From JBNRMR01 sp050942895 (GTDB taxonomy: Bacteria > Bacillota > Clostridia > Christensenellales > UBA1750): 64,000 nt of DNA. The DNA lies in assembly GCA_050942895.1 (NCBI GenBank), contig JBMNOE010000001.1, forward strand, positions 124,001 to 188,000, read 5' to 3'. This document shows positions 26,656 to 35,284 of the stretch, piece by piece. The first letter of the stretch is position 1. The number at the start of each line of letters is the position of its first letter. Made by a program: the position numbers and the translations under genes. The notes under the pieces are model-generated. The model saw only the letters and a program-made list of their open reading frames with translations, was not told the origin of the DNA and did no database searches.

Positions 26656-27110
26656 CACATGCTTCCTTCCGCGTGCTTTAAAAATGATTCCAAATTCTTA
26701 AGCGCCCTTAGGAGCATCTCCCTTTCCTCTTGGCTGACATCCTTTATGAACGAACGAACCATGCGCTCGTGGAAATACTTGTGGGCAGCGTCGGCCTTCT
26801 TGCCCAAGCGCGTGAGAGCCACAAAGACCACCCTGCCGTCCTGCTTGCACCTGTTTTTTTCCACATATCCCTTGGCTTCCAGGCGCTTTACCGCAACGGT
26901 CACCGTGGGCAATGTCACGCTGTTGTCCCGGGCAATATCGCTGATCGTGCATCCCTTTTCGCCGTATGCACCGACAGTTTCCAGCATGTCAAGCTCGCTT
27001 ATGCTCAGATCAAGGGTGGAATGCTTGAGCATTCTCTCCTCCACCCTGTGGACGGAGTTGTATATTTGCATAAAAGCAGCGTTTATATCGGACTCAATCT
27101 TACTAAGCAT
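26655..27110 (-). CDS. fabT: MarR-family regulator of fatty acid synthesis (FabT-like)
   Basis: A 151-residue winged-helix protein. The DNA-binding core is CTISDIARDNSVTLPTVTVA with KRLEAKGYVEKNRCKQDGR as the wing; flanking helices form the dimer interface. It is the promoter-proximal gene of the fatty acid operon, directly followed by fabH. In streptococci and related Firmicutes this position is held by FabT, which represses the operon when long acyl-ACP is abundant. A near-perfect palindrome in its own leader (27130-27142) is a candidate site, giving autoregulation. The effector here is inferred. Confidence 0.85.
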   Translation of the reverse strand: MLSKIESDINAAFMQIYNSVHRVEERMLKHSTLDLSISELDMLETVGAYGEKGCTISDIARDNSVTLPTVTVAVKRLEAKGYVEKNRCKQDGRVVFVALTRLGKKADAAHKYFHERMVRSFIKDVSQEEREMLLRALKNLESFLKHAEGSM

Positions 27111-27129
27111 GAATACACTCCCAAACTAA

Positions 27130-27142
27130 TTAGTTAGACTAA
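27130..27142. promoter_or_regulatory. Candidate FabT-like operator
   Basis: TTAGTTAGACTAA is an inverted repeat (TTAGT-TAG-ACTAA) that lies in the untranslated leader between the promoter and the regulator start, overlapped by the palindrome CTAATTAG just downstream on the transcript. The position would let the bound protein block elongation or initiation. Confidence 0.55.
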
Positions 27143-27158
27143 ATATTTATTTTTGCTT

Positions 27159-27187
27159 ATTATAACTCCTTTGATAATGGATGTCAA
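27159..27187 (-). promoter_or_regulatory. Consensus sigma-A promoter of the fatty acid operon
   Basis: On the minus strand a perfect TTGACA (complement of 27182-27187), 17-base spacer and perfect TATAAT (complement of 27159-27164). It lies 49 bases before the regulator start codon and no other strong promoter is evident to degV. Confidence 0.85.
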
Positions 27188-27247
27188 ATAAATTTTCTTT
27201 TCTTTTTTTGCATGGGCATCATTTATAAAAATAAGAAAACGGCGAAT

Positions 27248-27281
27248 AAAAAATCGGAGGCAGCAATCTTCTCCGATTTTA
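27248..27281 (-). terminator. Rho-independent terminator of the patatin-like gene
   Basis: On the minus strand AAAATCGGAG pairs with CTCCGATTTT across an 11-base loop and ends in a T run. It follows the patatin-like gene and precedes the fatty acid operon promoter. Confidence 0.75.
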
Positions 27282-27321
27282 ATGCATATTTATTCATTTC
27301 TTTTATTTCTCTTTGCTTCTT

Positions 27322-28137
27322 TTATTTCTCTTTGCTTCTTTCAGCTATTTTTTCTTTTATTATGGGAATGGCCTGTCTGGCGGCTTCACGCCCCAGCTCT
27401 ATGCACTCCTCGCTGTCGTTCATAGTCATTATGTCGATATGCCTCACCTTGGGGGCAATCAGCATATCTGCCGGCGGCCCGAGGGCTACCGTGGAAAACT
27501 GCATCAGCTCAATGGTTCGCAAAATTATATCCATCGTGCCTTTGACCTCGTACCGCCCTTCCCGCGCGCCCACGTCCACAGCTATCACCAGATCCGCCCC
27601 CATCTCTCTGACGACGCTGGAAGGCACTCGCTCCAAAACGCCGCCGTCCACAAGCACCCTTCCGTCCACCTCATATGGCACGAATATCCCCGGAACTGAG
27701 GTGCTGGCACGAACGGCCTCGTATATTTTCCCCCGAGAAATAACCAGCTTTTCGCCCGTCTCGATATCGCAGGCCACGGCAGCAAAGGGTATGTCCGCCT
27801 GGTCAAAAGTCTTGTCGCCAGTCAGCGTTTTCATGAATGATACTATCTTTTCGCCCTTTATAAAACCTTTTTTGCTCCTGCCCACATCATAGAACATGCG
27901 CTCGTTTAAGGAATAGACCAGCCTTTCCAGCATGTTAATGCCCATTCCGGTTGCGTAAATTGAGCCAATGACGGAGCCCATGGAAGTGCCTGCAATTAAA
28001 TCTATCTCAATACCGTTTTCTTCAAGCACCTGAAGCACACCGATATGGGCAAGACCCCTGAAAAACCCCGCCCCCAGCGCCAAGCCTATTTTCAACTTAT
28101 TCTCATCTTCCGTTTTTTCGATAACTAATTCATTCAT
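27322..28137 (-). CDS. Patatin-like phospholipase (RssA/NTE family)
   Basis: A 271-residue putative lipid acyl hydrolase. The N-terminal glycine-rich oxyanion loop is LALGAGFFRGLAHIG, the nucleophile elbow AGTSMGSVIGSIYATG (GTSMG, Ser about residue 50) and the catalytic Asp motif VDGGVLERVP complete a Ser-Asp dyad. No signal peptide is present, so it acts inside the cell, on membrane phospholipid or lysophospholipid. The usual GGGxRG loop is altered to GAGFFRG. It is divergent from the YlbJ-like gene; its proximity to the fatty acid operon is suggestive only. Confidence 0.9.
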   Translation of the reverse strand: MNELVIEKTEDENKLKIGLALGAGFFRGLAHIGVLQVLEENGIEIDLIAGTSMGSVIGSIYATGMGINMLERLVYSLNERMFYDVGRSKKGFIKGEKIVSFMKTLTGDKTFDQADIPFAAVACDIETGEKLVISRGKIYEAVRASTSVPGIFVPYEVDGRVLVDGGVLERVPSSVVREMGADLVIAVDVGAREGRYEVKGTMDIILRTIELMQFSTVALGPPADMLIAPKVRHIDIMTMNDSEECIELGREAARQAIPIIKEKIAERSKEK

Positions 28138-28177
28138 TTACCTCAGCCCTTCAACATACTTTTTACAGGTGGTTTCT

Positions 28178-29071
28178 TTGAAAAAAATCTATCCATTGCT
28201 AACTGTGATCTATATCCTCGCCCTGCTGATATCCCCCGGCAAGGCCTCGTCAGCCACCCTTTCCGCTTTGGAGCTGTGGCTGAAGGGCGTCATGCCCGGG
28301 CTGTTTCCCTTCTTCATAGGCGCAGAGCTCCTTGAAAGAACGGGGGCCTTCAGCATCGGTGCAAGGAATATGGACAAAGCTGCCAAAATACTGCTTAAAT
28401 GCCCCGGCGAAGCCTTTGGCGCGCTGATGCTCTGCTATTGCGCAGGCTTTCCCACCGGCGCCAGGATAATCGGCGGGATGCGCGAAAACGGCATAATTAC
28501 AAAAAATCAGGCCCGCCGCCTGGTGTCCTACGGCGCTGTCTCAAGCCCCGGTTTTGTGCTGGCCAGCGTTGGCATCACCATGCTTGCAAGCCAAAAGGCC
28601 GGCTGGCTGATGCTCATAAGTCATATTCTGAGCGCCATCATAACAGGCGCGCTCTTTTCCGCAGGCGCAAAGCACGAACATTCCACGCCCAACAGCGCCC
28701 AGAGCAGCACCACCATCGCCGCCATAATCACCCAGGCGATATCCAAAAGCGGCATGGCCATGATAGGAATCGCCACTGCGATGGCTCTTTTCACCGTCAT
28801 AAACAGCGTTTTTTTCGGCAATAGCGGCCTTTCCGCCGCCATATTTGAGATGACCGCCGGCTGCAAATACATCTCCGGCCTGCCGATAAGCATGACCCTA
28901 AAAGCCGCCCTTTCCTGCGCAACGCTTTCCTTTGGCGGCCTTTCCATAATGGTTCAAAGCTCACAGTTCCTTCTGGAAGTCATCCCCTTTTGGAAATATG
29001 CCCTTTCAAAGGCCGTCCACGCGGGCGTCGGCTTTCTTCTCTGCTGGGGCCTTTCCGCCCTTTTCCTCTAA
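28178..29071 (+). CDS. YlbJ-like sporulation/nucleoside-recognition integral membrane protein
   Basis: A polytopic membrane protein of 297 residues with about eight hydrophobic segments. LWLKGVMPGLFPFFIGAELL (near residue 37) and CYCAGFPTGARIIGGMRENG (near 90) are characteristic of the Gate/nucleoside-recognition domain of YlbJ. B. subtilis YlbJ is about 100 residues longer, so this is a short version. The starts available are GTG 28169 and TTG 28178; AGGTGG overlaps the GTG, so TTG 28178 is preferred. Its place next to coaD and rsmD mirrors the ylbH-coaD-ylbJ cluster of B. subtilis, here in opposite orientation, which supports the assignment. Confidence 0.75.
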   Translation: MKKIYPLLTVIYILALLISPGKASSATLSALELWLKGVMPGLFPFFIGAELLERTGAFSIGARNMDKAAKILLKCPGEAFGALMLCYCAGFPTGARIIGGMRENGIITKNQARRLVSYGAVSSPGFVLASVGITMLASQKAGWLMLISHILSAIITGALFSAGAKHEHSTPNSAQSSTTIAAIITQAISKSGMAMIGIATAMALFTVINSVFFGNSGLSAAIFEMTAGCKYISGLPISMTLKAALSCATLSFGGLSIMVQSSQFLLEVIPFWKYALSKAVHAGVGFLLCWGLSALFL

Positions 29072-29102
29072 AAAAAGCGGTAAATGAGATGAATAACAGA
29101 GG

Positions 29103-29546
29103 CTACATATTGTCCAGATCTTCCCTGTTGCTCATTATGTCGTTTAATATCCGCCTGGATGTGTCCTCCAGCCTGTCCATCACCTCGTTGGCATAGCCGA
29201 TTGCGCCCATCCTGATCTCCTGGGCTTCGGCGTTGGCGCTGGCGATTATCTCGTCCGCCTGATCATGGGCCTTTCTTGTTATCTCGTGCTCGTCCAAAAT
29301 GGCGCGAAAACGCCTTTCCGCTTCGGAAACGATATGCTGGGCCTCCATCTGAGCATCGCTTATAACCTGATCCTTGTCGGCGACAATCTGCTCGGCGTCC
29401 TTTATATCCTCGGGAAGGTTTATGCGCAGGTCGCGGATGATGTCCATGCATTTATCCACATCCACCAGCTTCTTGCTGGTCAGCGGCAGGCTTGATGCCT
29501 CTTGCATGGCCTCGTCCAAAAGTTCAATAAGAACCATGACGTTCAT
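29103..29546 (-). CDS. Coiled-coil protein, ATP-synthase-B/DivIVA-like
   Basis: A 147-residue, highly charged helical protein with no membrane segment. Residues from about 45 to the end form heptad-like repeats (AEQIVADKDQVISDAQMEAQ and AEAQEIRMGAIGYANEVMDR) like the peripheral stalk of F0 subunit b or DivIVA/GpsB coiled coils. It overlaps the coaD stop by 4 bases in an ATG-TGA arrangement, so it is translated with coaD. Such a gene is often found after coaD in Clostridia; the role is not established. It ends the comM-to-coaD transcription unit. Confidence 0.8.
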   Translation of the reverse strand: MNVMVLIELLDEAMQEASSLPLTSKKLVDVDKCMDIIRDLRINLPEDIKDAEQIVADKDQVISDAQMEAQHIVSEAERRFRAILDEHEITRKAHDQADEIIASANAEAQEIRMGAIGYANEVMDRLEDTSRRILNDIMSNREDLDNM

Positions 29547-30094
29547 ATCTTATGCCCTCCTGTTTTGCTTATAACATCGCCTATTATCGGCTCGGGTATA
29601 TAGCTTGATATGTCATAGCCCAGCGCGGCTATCTCCTTCACATGCGAAGCGGTGGTGAAGGCGTGCTCGGGCGAGCTTATCAGCATCATGATCTCGATAT
29701 CCCCCGCCTCCATGCGGTTGATGATGGCCCAATCGCGCTCATAGGCGAAGTCCTGCTCGTTGCGTATGCCCCGCAGGATGACCCCCGCGCCCACCATTTT
29801 TGCGTATTCCAAAAGGCCGCCCTCGTAAAAGGCAACGGTCACATTTGTCAGATGCCCAATGCAGCGCTCTATAAGCATCAGCCTTTCATGAACCTTGAAA
29901 AGGCCCTGCTTGCGCGGGTTGACCATGACCGCCACCATAACCTTATCGAAGATCTTTGCCGCCCGCTCAATAACATCCAGATGCCCCTTTGTTATGGGAT
30001 CAAAAGAGCCGGGAAACAGGCAAACCCTTTTATTAGCTTTGCTTCCTTTGCCTTCATTGCTTTCTTTGTTTTCTTTGCTCCCTTTGCTAGTCAT
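29543..30094 (-). CDS. coaD: Phosphopantetheine adenylyltransferase with low-complexity N-terminal extension
   Basis: Transfers AMP from ATP to 4'-phosphopantetheine to make dephospho-CoA. The core begins KRVCLFPGSFDPITKGHLDV (nucleotide-binding H-x-x-GH type) and holds RGIRNEQDFAYERD and ISSPEHAFTTASHVKEIA. The usual protein starts just before VCLFPGSF, whereas here about 22 extra residues precede it, built almost only from Lys, Ser, Gly, Glu and Asn (MTSKGSKENKESNEGKGSKA). There is no in-frame start closer to the core, and the ATG overlaps the rsmD stop, so the extension appears to be translated. Function of the extension is unknown. Confidence 0.94.
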   Translation of the reverse strand: MTSKGSKENKESNEGKGSKANKRVCLFPGSFDPITKGHLDVIERAAKIFDKVMVAVMVNPRKQGLFKVHERLMLIERCIGHLTNVTVAFYEGGLLEYAKMVGAGVILRGIRNEQDFAYERDWAIINRMEAGDIEIMMLISSPEHAFTTASHVKEIAALGYDISSYIPEPIIGDVISKTGGHKI

Positions 30095-30648
30095 GCCACT
30101 ATCTCCTCAATCAAAAAGCTCACTGCGCTTTTTCCGTATATGCGCCTGTCGTAAATCCTGTAGTCAAAAGGCAGCTCGAATGAGCTTCCCTTTCTATGCT
30201 CGCAGACGATAACTCCGCCCAAGGCCAGGATTCCGCATTCGCGTATGCGTCTTATTATCTGTTCATAAAACTCGCTGTCATAGGGAGGGTCCAGATATAT
30301 TATGTCGAAGGCCATGCCCGAATCCGCCAGAATGCCGACGGCGTCAAAAGCGTCCTCCCCCATCACTCCGGTTTCATCATGTGCGCCCAGGGCGTCTATG
30401 TTGTCCTGAATAACATCGATGCTCCTTTGGGATATATCGTTCAGGACGGCAAAGCGTGCGCCCCTTGAGACCGCCTCCAGCCCCACCGCGCCGCAGCCGG
30501 CGAAAAGATCCAGCACCATTGCGCCGGGGATCTTCTGGGTGAGTATGTTGAACACTGCGCCCCTTAGCTTGTCCGACGTAGGCCGGGTGTCCAGCCCGTC
30601 CAATGTTTTGAGTTTTCTGCTGCCGTACCTACCGGCTATAATTCGCAT
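30091..30648 (-). CDS. rsmD: 16S rRNA (guanine(966)-N2)-methyltransferase
   Basis: Methylates G966 of 16S rRNA. The 185 residues show MRIIAGRYGSRKLKTLDG, PTSDKLRGAVFNIL, the SAM site LDLFAGCGAVGLEAVSRGA and the catalytic DPPYDSEF motif. It starts 57 bases after trmFO and overlaps coaD by 4 bases, a linkage conserved in Firmicutes (ylbH-coaD). Confidence 0.95.
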   Translation of the reverse strand: MRIIAGRYGSRKLKTLDGLDTRPTSDKLRGAVFNILTQKIPGAMVLDLFAGCGAVGLEAVSRGARFAVLNDISQRSIDVIQDNIDALGAHDETGVMGEDAFDAVGILADSGMAFDIIYLDPPYDSEFYEQIIRRIRECGILALGGVIVCEHRKGSSFELPFDYRIYDRRIYGKSAVSFLIEEIVA

Positions 30649-30704
30649 AAACGCGCTTTTCTCCTTCCGATTTAACGCTGCCCACGCCCATATTTTAGCA
30701 TGAT

Positions 30705-32006
30705 TCAGCCCATCTGCGCAAGATGCTCCAACGAACGGGCAGCGTAGGCCGCATATTTTTCCTTCTTGCTGCGTATGCGCTCCGATAAAGGCTCGATGAT
30801 AGAAAAATTTGCGTTCATGGGATCGAAGCGGGAGTGCTGCGCGCTGATATATGCCGCAAGTGCGCCGATCATTGTCTTTTTTGTGTAGTCGGGGGGCTCA
30901 TTGCCCAAAAGCTTCGCCGCAAGGGATCTGCCCGCCACAAGCCCGGAGGCTGCGGACTCCACATAGCCTTCCACGCCGGAAATCTGCCCCGCAAAATATA
31001 TCAGCGGGTTTTTCACTGCGCTGTAATCCGCTGAAAGAAAGCCGGGGGAGTTTAGATATGTGTTCCTGTGCATCACCCCGTAGCGGACAAACTCCGCCTT
31101 TTCAAGGCCGGGTATCATCGAAAAGACCCGCTTTTGTTCAGGAAACTTAAGGCGAGTCTGGAAGCCGACCAGGTTATACATCTCACCGGCGGCATCATCC
31201 TGGCGCAGCTGCACCACGGCATGGGGCATTTTGCCGGTTCGGGGATCATTCAAGCCGATTGGCTTCATGGGGCCGAAAGCGAGGGTTTGCCTGCCCCGCC
31301 TTGCCATGGACTCCACCGGCATACATCCCTCAAAGAGCATGTTTTCCTCGAAGCCGTGTATATCGGCGGTCTGGGCGCTCAGCAGAGCATCAACAAAGGT
31401 ATCGTATTGCTGCTTATCCATGGGGCAATTGATGTAATCAGCCCCTTCGCCCTTATCATAGCGGGATTTGAAATATGCCTTTTCCATGTCTATGCTGTCC
31501 TTGGTGACTATGGGCGCAGCAGCGTCAAAGAAATAAAGTGCGTCCTTCCCCGCCATCTGTGCAATATCATCAAAAAGATCGCCGTCGGTCAAAGGCCCTG
31601 TGGCGACTATGCACGGACCCTGCGGAATTTTCTCCACTCTGCCGGCTCTGATATCGATATTCGGGTGCGCCATAAGCTCGTTCGTTATATATTCGCTGAA
31701 AAGAAGCCTGTCCACCGCCAGAGCGCCGCCGGCGGGAACCGCGCAGGCGTCCGCCGCCTTGAGGATCAGGGAATCAAGCCGCCTCATCTCCTCCTTCAAA
31801 AGGCCGGATGCGCTCTCCAACCTTGAAGCTTTCAATGAATTTGAGCAAACCAGCTCTCCAAAGCCGGCCATGCTGTGGGCAGGCGACATTTCCTGCGGCT
31901 TCATATCCCACAAGATCACGCCTATTGCGGACTGGGCAAGCTGCCAGGCCGCTTCGCTTCCGGCAAGGCCTGCGCCTATAACGACGGCGTTTTTGCCTTT
32001 GCCCAT
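30705..32006 (-). CDS. trmFO: Methylenetetrahydrofolate-tRNA-(uracil-5-)-methyltransferase
   Basis: Folate- and FAD-dependent enzyme making ribothymidine at position 54 of tRNA. About 433 residues with the N-terminal FAD site VIGAGLAGSEAAWQLA, CSNSLKASRLESASG, the catalytic-Cys region MLFEGCMPVESMARRG, and LRFDPMNANFSI-like C-terminal sequence. The frame opens at 32030, overlapping topA, but the AGGGG site is 6 bases before ATG 32006 and the family begins at MGKGKNAVVIGAG; that start is used. It lies directly after topA, as in B. subtilis. Confidence 0.95.
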   Translation of the reverse strand: MGKGKNAVVIGAGLAGSEAAWQLAQSAIGVILWDMKPQEMSPAHSMAGFGELVCSNSLKASRLESASGLLKEEMRRLDSLILKAADACAVPAGGALAVDRLLFSEYITNELMAHPNIDIRAGRVEKIPQGPCIVATGPLTDGDLFDDIAQMAGKDALYFFDAAAPIVTKDSIDMEKAYFKSRYDKGEGADYINCPMDKQQYDTFVDALLSAQTADIHGFEENMLFEGCMPVESMARRGRQTLAFGPMKPIGLNDPRTGKMPHAVVQLRQDDAAGEMYNLVGFQTRLKFPEQKRVFSMIPGLEKAEFVRYGVMHRNTYLNSPGFLSADYSAVKNPLIYFAGQISGVEGYVESAASGLVAGRSLAAKLLGNEPPDYTKKTMIGALAAYISAQHSRFDPMNANFSIIEPLSERIRSKKEKYAAYAARSLEHLAQMG

Positions 32007-32019
32007 AATCGCCCCTGAG

Positions 32020-34122
32020 CTATTCGTCATCTTCCCTCTCCTGAGGCTTTTGCTTATTCTTGCAGGTTTCGTTGGTGCAAAGATTATACTCCTCGCCGTT
32101 CCTGTTGAACTTGCGCACCATCATGCTTTCGCACTTTTCGCACTTCTCCTTCACGGGCATATCCCAGGAGACGAAATCACAATTGGGGTAATTTTCGCAG
32201 CCGTAGAACTTCCTGCCCCGCTTTGACGTCCGCTCCAATATTCTCCCGCCGCATTTGGGGCAGGGCGCGTCTATCGCCACGGTGATGGGCTGAGTATTTT
32301 TGCACTCAGGATAGTTTGGGCAGGCCAGAAACTTTCCAAAGCGCCCCATCTTGTAGACCATGTTCACATTGCAGTTTTCGCAGATAACATCGGAAACCTC
32401 GTCCTCGATGACTATCTTTTCTATGAGCTGCTCCGCTTTTTCAAAGTCCTCCTTAAAGCCGATGTAAAAATCGCTGATCACTCCCTGCCAGGGCACGGTC
32501 CCCTCCTCGACATCGTCCAGCTTTTCCTCAAGGGATGCGGTGAACTCCACGTCCATTATATCCTTGAAGTGCTCGCTCATTATGTCCGTCACGATTTCCC
32601 CCAGCTCTGTCGGGAAAAGCGTCCTGCTTTGGCGCTTGATATAGCCCCTGCTGATTATGGTTGAAATCGTCGGCGCATATGTGGAGGGCCTGCCGATACC
32701 CTTATCCTCCAGGGTGCGCACCAATGATGCCTCGGTGTATCTTGGGGGCGGCTGCGTGAAATGCTGCTGGCTGTTGACATCGGATATCCCAACAGCGCTG
32801 TCCTCCTTCACGCCGGGCAGCGTGCTTTCCTTTTCCTCGGGGGAATCGCTTCCTTCCTCGTAAACGGCCGTAAAGCCGGCAAACTTTTTCTTCATGCCCA
32901 CAAATGAGAAGTCCGCATCGCCGTTGTTTATGCGCAGAGACAGTACATCATATACTGCCGGCGTCATCTGGCTGGCCACAAAACGGCTGTATATCAGCTT
33001 ATAAAGCCTGAGCTGATCCCTTGTGAGGGAGGCCTTCAGGCTATCCGGCGTTCTTGAAAGGAGCGTCGGGCGGATGGCCTCGTGGGCGTCCTGGGAGCCG
33101 CGCTTGCTCTTGTATGCGTTGGGCGTCTGGGGCAGGAACTCGGGCGCGTAGTTTTGCGATATATATCCGCGCACATCGTCCATGGCCTCCTGGGATATTC
33201 TTGTGGAGTCCGTCCTAATATAGCTGACAAGGCCCACTGCGCCCTCGCCCTTTATCTCCACGCCCTCGTAGAGCTGCTGGGCGATCAGCATCGTCTTTGA
33301 TGTGGTGAAGTTAAGCTTTCTTGCCGCCTCCTGCTGAAGATTTGACGTTGTGAAGGGCGGAGCGGGGTTTTTGCGCCGCTCGCTCCAGCGCACTGACTTC
33401 ACCCTATACTCGCCCTTTTCGATGCGCAGCAGGGCCTCATTCGCCTTTTCTTCGCTGTTTATAGCCACTCTTTCACCGCCAAAGCCCGTAAACTTGGCCG
33501 TAAACTTCTTCTTTCCGTCGGAGAAAACCGCATCTATCAGCCAGTATTCCTCCGGCACGAAGCTTTGTATTTCCCTTTCTCTGTCAACGATTATCTTCGT
33601 TGCCACGCTCTGCACCCTTCCGGCAGAAAGGCCCTTGCGCACCTTCGCCCAAAGCAGCGGGCTGATCTTGTAGCCCACCAGCCTGTCCAGAATTCTTCTG
33701 GCCTGCTGTGCATCCACACGGGTGTGGTCTATGGGCCTGGGGTGCTTAATCGCGCTTGAAACGGCGTTCTTTGTGATCTCGTTAAACTCAATCCTGCAAG
33801 GGGAATTTTCATCCAGCTTTAAAATATGCGCCAGATGCCATGATATTGCCTCGCCTTCCCTGTCAGGGTCTGTTGCAAGATATATCTTTGAGGCGCTCTT
33901 TGCCTCGCGCTTTATCTTGTCGATTATGGGCCCGCGCCCCCTTATGGTGATATACTTGGGGTCAAAGCCGTTTTCCACGTCCACCCCAAGGGTTGACTTG
34001 GGCAAATCCCTAATATGGCCGTTTGAGGCCTCTATTTTATATCCTTTGCCCAAAAATTTTCCGATCGTTTTCGCCTTCGCGGGGGATTCCACTATAATTA
34101 GAGTCTGTTTTTTTGCTGCCAT
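32020..34122 (-). CDS. topA: DNA topoisomerase I
   Basis: Type IA topoisomerase that relaxes negative supercoils (700 residues). Marks: the N-terminal TOPRIM motif IVESPAKAKTIGKFLGKGY, DPDREGEAISWHLA, the catalytic Tyr in SYIRTDSTRIS (about residue 300), and three C-terminal zinc ribbons with CENCNVNMVYK, CPKCGGRILERTS and CEKCESMMVRK followed by Cys pairs. An AGGAGG site precedes the ATG. It is 47 bases downstream of dprA and immediately before trmFO. Confidence 0.97.
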   Translation of the reverse strand: MAAKKQTLIIVESPAKAKTIGKFLGKGYKIEASNGHIRDLPKSTLGVDVENGFDPKYITIRGRGPIIDKIKREAKSASKIYLATDPDREGEAISWHLAHILKLDENSPCRIEFNEITKNAVSSAIKHPRPIDHTRVDAQQARRILDRLVGYKISPLLWAKVRKGLSAGRVQSVATKIIVDREREIQSFVPEEYWLIDAVFSDGKKKFTAKFTGFGGERVAINSEEKANEALLRIEKGEYRVKSVRWSERRKNPAPPFTTSNLQQEAARKLNFTTSKTMLIAQQLYEGVEIKGEGAVGLVSYIRTDSTRISQEAMDDVRGYISQNYAPEFLPQTPNAYKSKRGSQDAHEAIRPTLLSRTPDSLKASLTRDQLRLYKLIYSRFVASQMTPAVYDVLSLRINNGDADFSFVGMKKKFAGFTAVYEEGSDSPEEKESTLPGVKEDSAVGISDVNSQQHFTQPPPRYTEASLVRTLEDKGIGRPSTYAPTISTIISRGYIKRQSRTLFPTELGEIVTDIMSEHFKDIMDVEFTASLEEKLDDVEEGTVPWQGVISDFYIGFKEDFEKAEQLIEKIVIEDEVSDVICENCNVNMVYKMGRFGKFLACPNYPECKNTQPITVAIDAPCPKCGGRILERTSKRGRKFYGCENYPNCDFVSWDMPVKEKCEKCESMMVRKFNRNGEEYNLCTNETCKNKQKPQEREDDE

Positions 34123-34169
34123 CTATTTCCTCCAGGTAAAAATTTACTGTACTATTATCAGATTGTATA

Positions 34170-35267
34170 TCAGATAGAAAACACCCTTCCCGGATGTTGC
34201 TTAATTATTCCCCTTAAACTAAGCATTGTCAAGAGCGAATTTAGCCGTTCGGCCTTAAAGCCTGTTTTTCGGCACAATTCGTCGAAGGAAAGCTCCTCCG
34301 TCAAAAGAGGCTCAACTATCAGCTTCTCCTCGTCGCTCAGCTCAGGCAGAGGTGTTTTTCTGCTTGCCGACCGCGGACTTACCGCCGACGGGGATGACCA
34401 CTGCATCGGCTCCATTATATCCCGCGCCTCCAAAACCATTCCCGCACCCTGGCGTATCAACCGGTTTGGCTGAAAGCTCAGGGGCGAGTTAATCTGGCCG
34501 GGCACTGCAAAAACCTCTCGGGAGCTGTCAAGGGCGTGGTCGACGGTTATCATCGCGCCGGAGTTTTGCCGTCCCTCGATCAACAACAACGCCTGCGAAA
34601 GCCCGGCGATAATCCTGTTCCTCTGCCTGAAAAACGCCGGCAAGGGCGATGTCCCCGGCAAATATTCGCTTATCAGCAAACCCTTCTGGGCGATTTCCTC
34701 ATATAACTCCAAATTTTCCGGAGGATAGCACACATCAAGCCCGCTGCCGAAAACGGCCATGGTGCTTCCACCGGCTTTTAAGGCGCCAACGTGGGCGGCG
34801 GAGTCTATGCCCCTTGCCATGCCGGAGATTATCGTGACCCCCTGAGCGGCAAGGTCGCGGCTGAGGGCGTGGGCGCATTCAAGGCCATAGCGCGATGCAT
34901 TTCTGGAACCGACCACCGCCAGCAGCCTTTCGCGGGTCAGCCTAATCGTTCCTTTTATATATAGCACATAGGGCGGATCGAATATTTCTTCCAGCAAAGG
35001 AGGATAATCGTCCGTAAAGCGGCAGACGGCGCGCATCGAAAGCCTTGAAAGGTTTGCGGCCATGTCCTCCTGATAGCTTTTTGATGCCGCCCGCCAAAAA
35101 CCCTCGACCTGTTTCTCCCCGATGATTTCACTCACCGTGGCTCTGTGCAGCGAAAAAACCTCCCGCGGTTCGTCCACCACGGCAAGCAGCGCGCTCATCC
35201 GCTTCGCCCCAACTCCACTCACTCCTGAAAGGGCGATCAGCGCCAGTTCGTTCTCGGTGTATTTCAT
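34170..35267 (-). CDS. dprA: DNA-processing protein A
   Basis: Loads RecA on incoming single-stranded DNA during transformation. The 365 residues show an N-terminal SAM-like helical region, the Rossmann core with VVGSRNASRYGLECAHALSR, SGMARGIDSAAHVGAL and FGSGLDVCYPPENLELYEEI, and a C-terminal winged helix starting near ELSDEEKLIVEPLL. It is 17 bases after comM, so competence-related functions are grouped. No ComEA/ComEC genes are in the window. Confidence 0.95.
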   Translation of the reverse strand: MKYTENELALIALSGVSGVGAKRMSALLAVVDEPREVFSLHRATVSEIIGEKQVEGFWRAASKSYQEDMAANLSRLSMRAVCRFTDDYPPLLEEIFDPPYVLYIKGTIRLTRERLLAVVGSRNASRYGLECAHALSRDLAAQGVTIISGMARGIDSAAHVGALKAGGSTMAVFGSGLDVCYPPENLELYEEIAQKGLLISEYLPGTSPLPAFFRQRNRIIAGLSQALLLIEGRQNSGAMITVDHALDSSREVFAVPGQINSPLSFQPNRLIRQGAGMVLEARDIMEPMQWSSPSAVSPRSASRKTPLPELSDEEKLIVEPLLTEELSFDELCRKTGFKAERLNSLLTMLSLRGIIKQHPGRVFSI

Positions 35268-35284
35268 AGCCCAATCCCCGCCCC

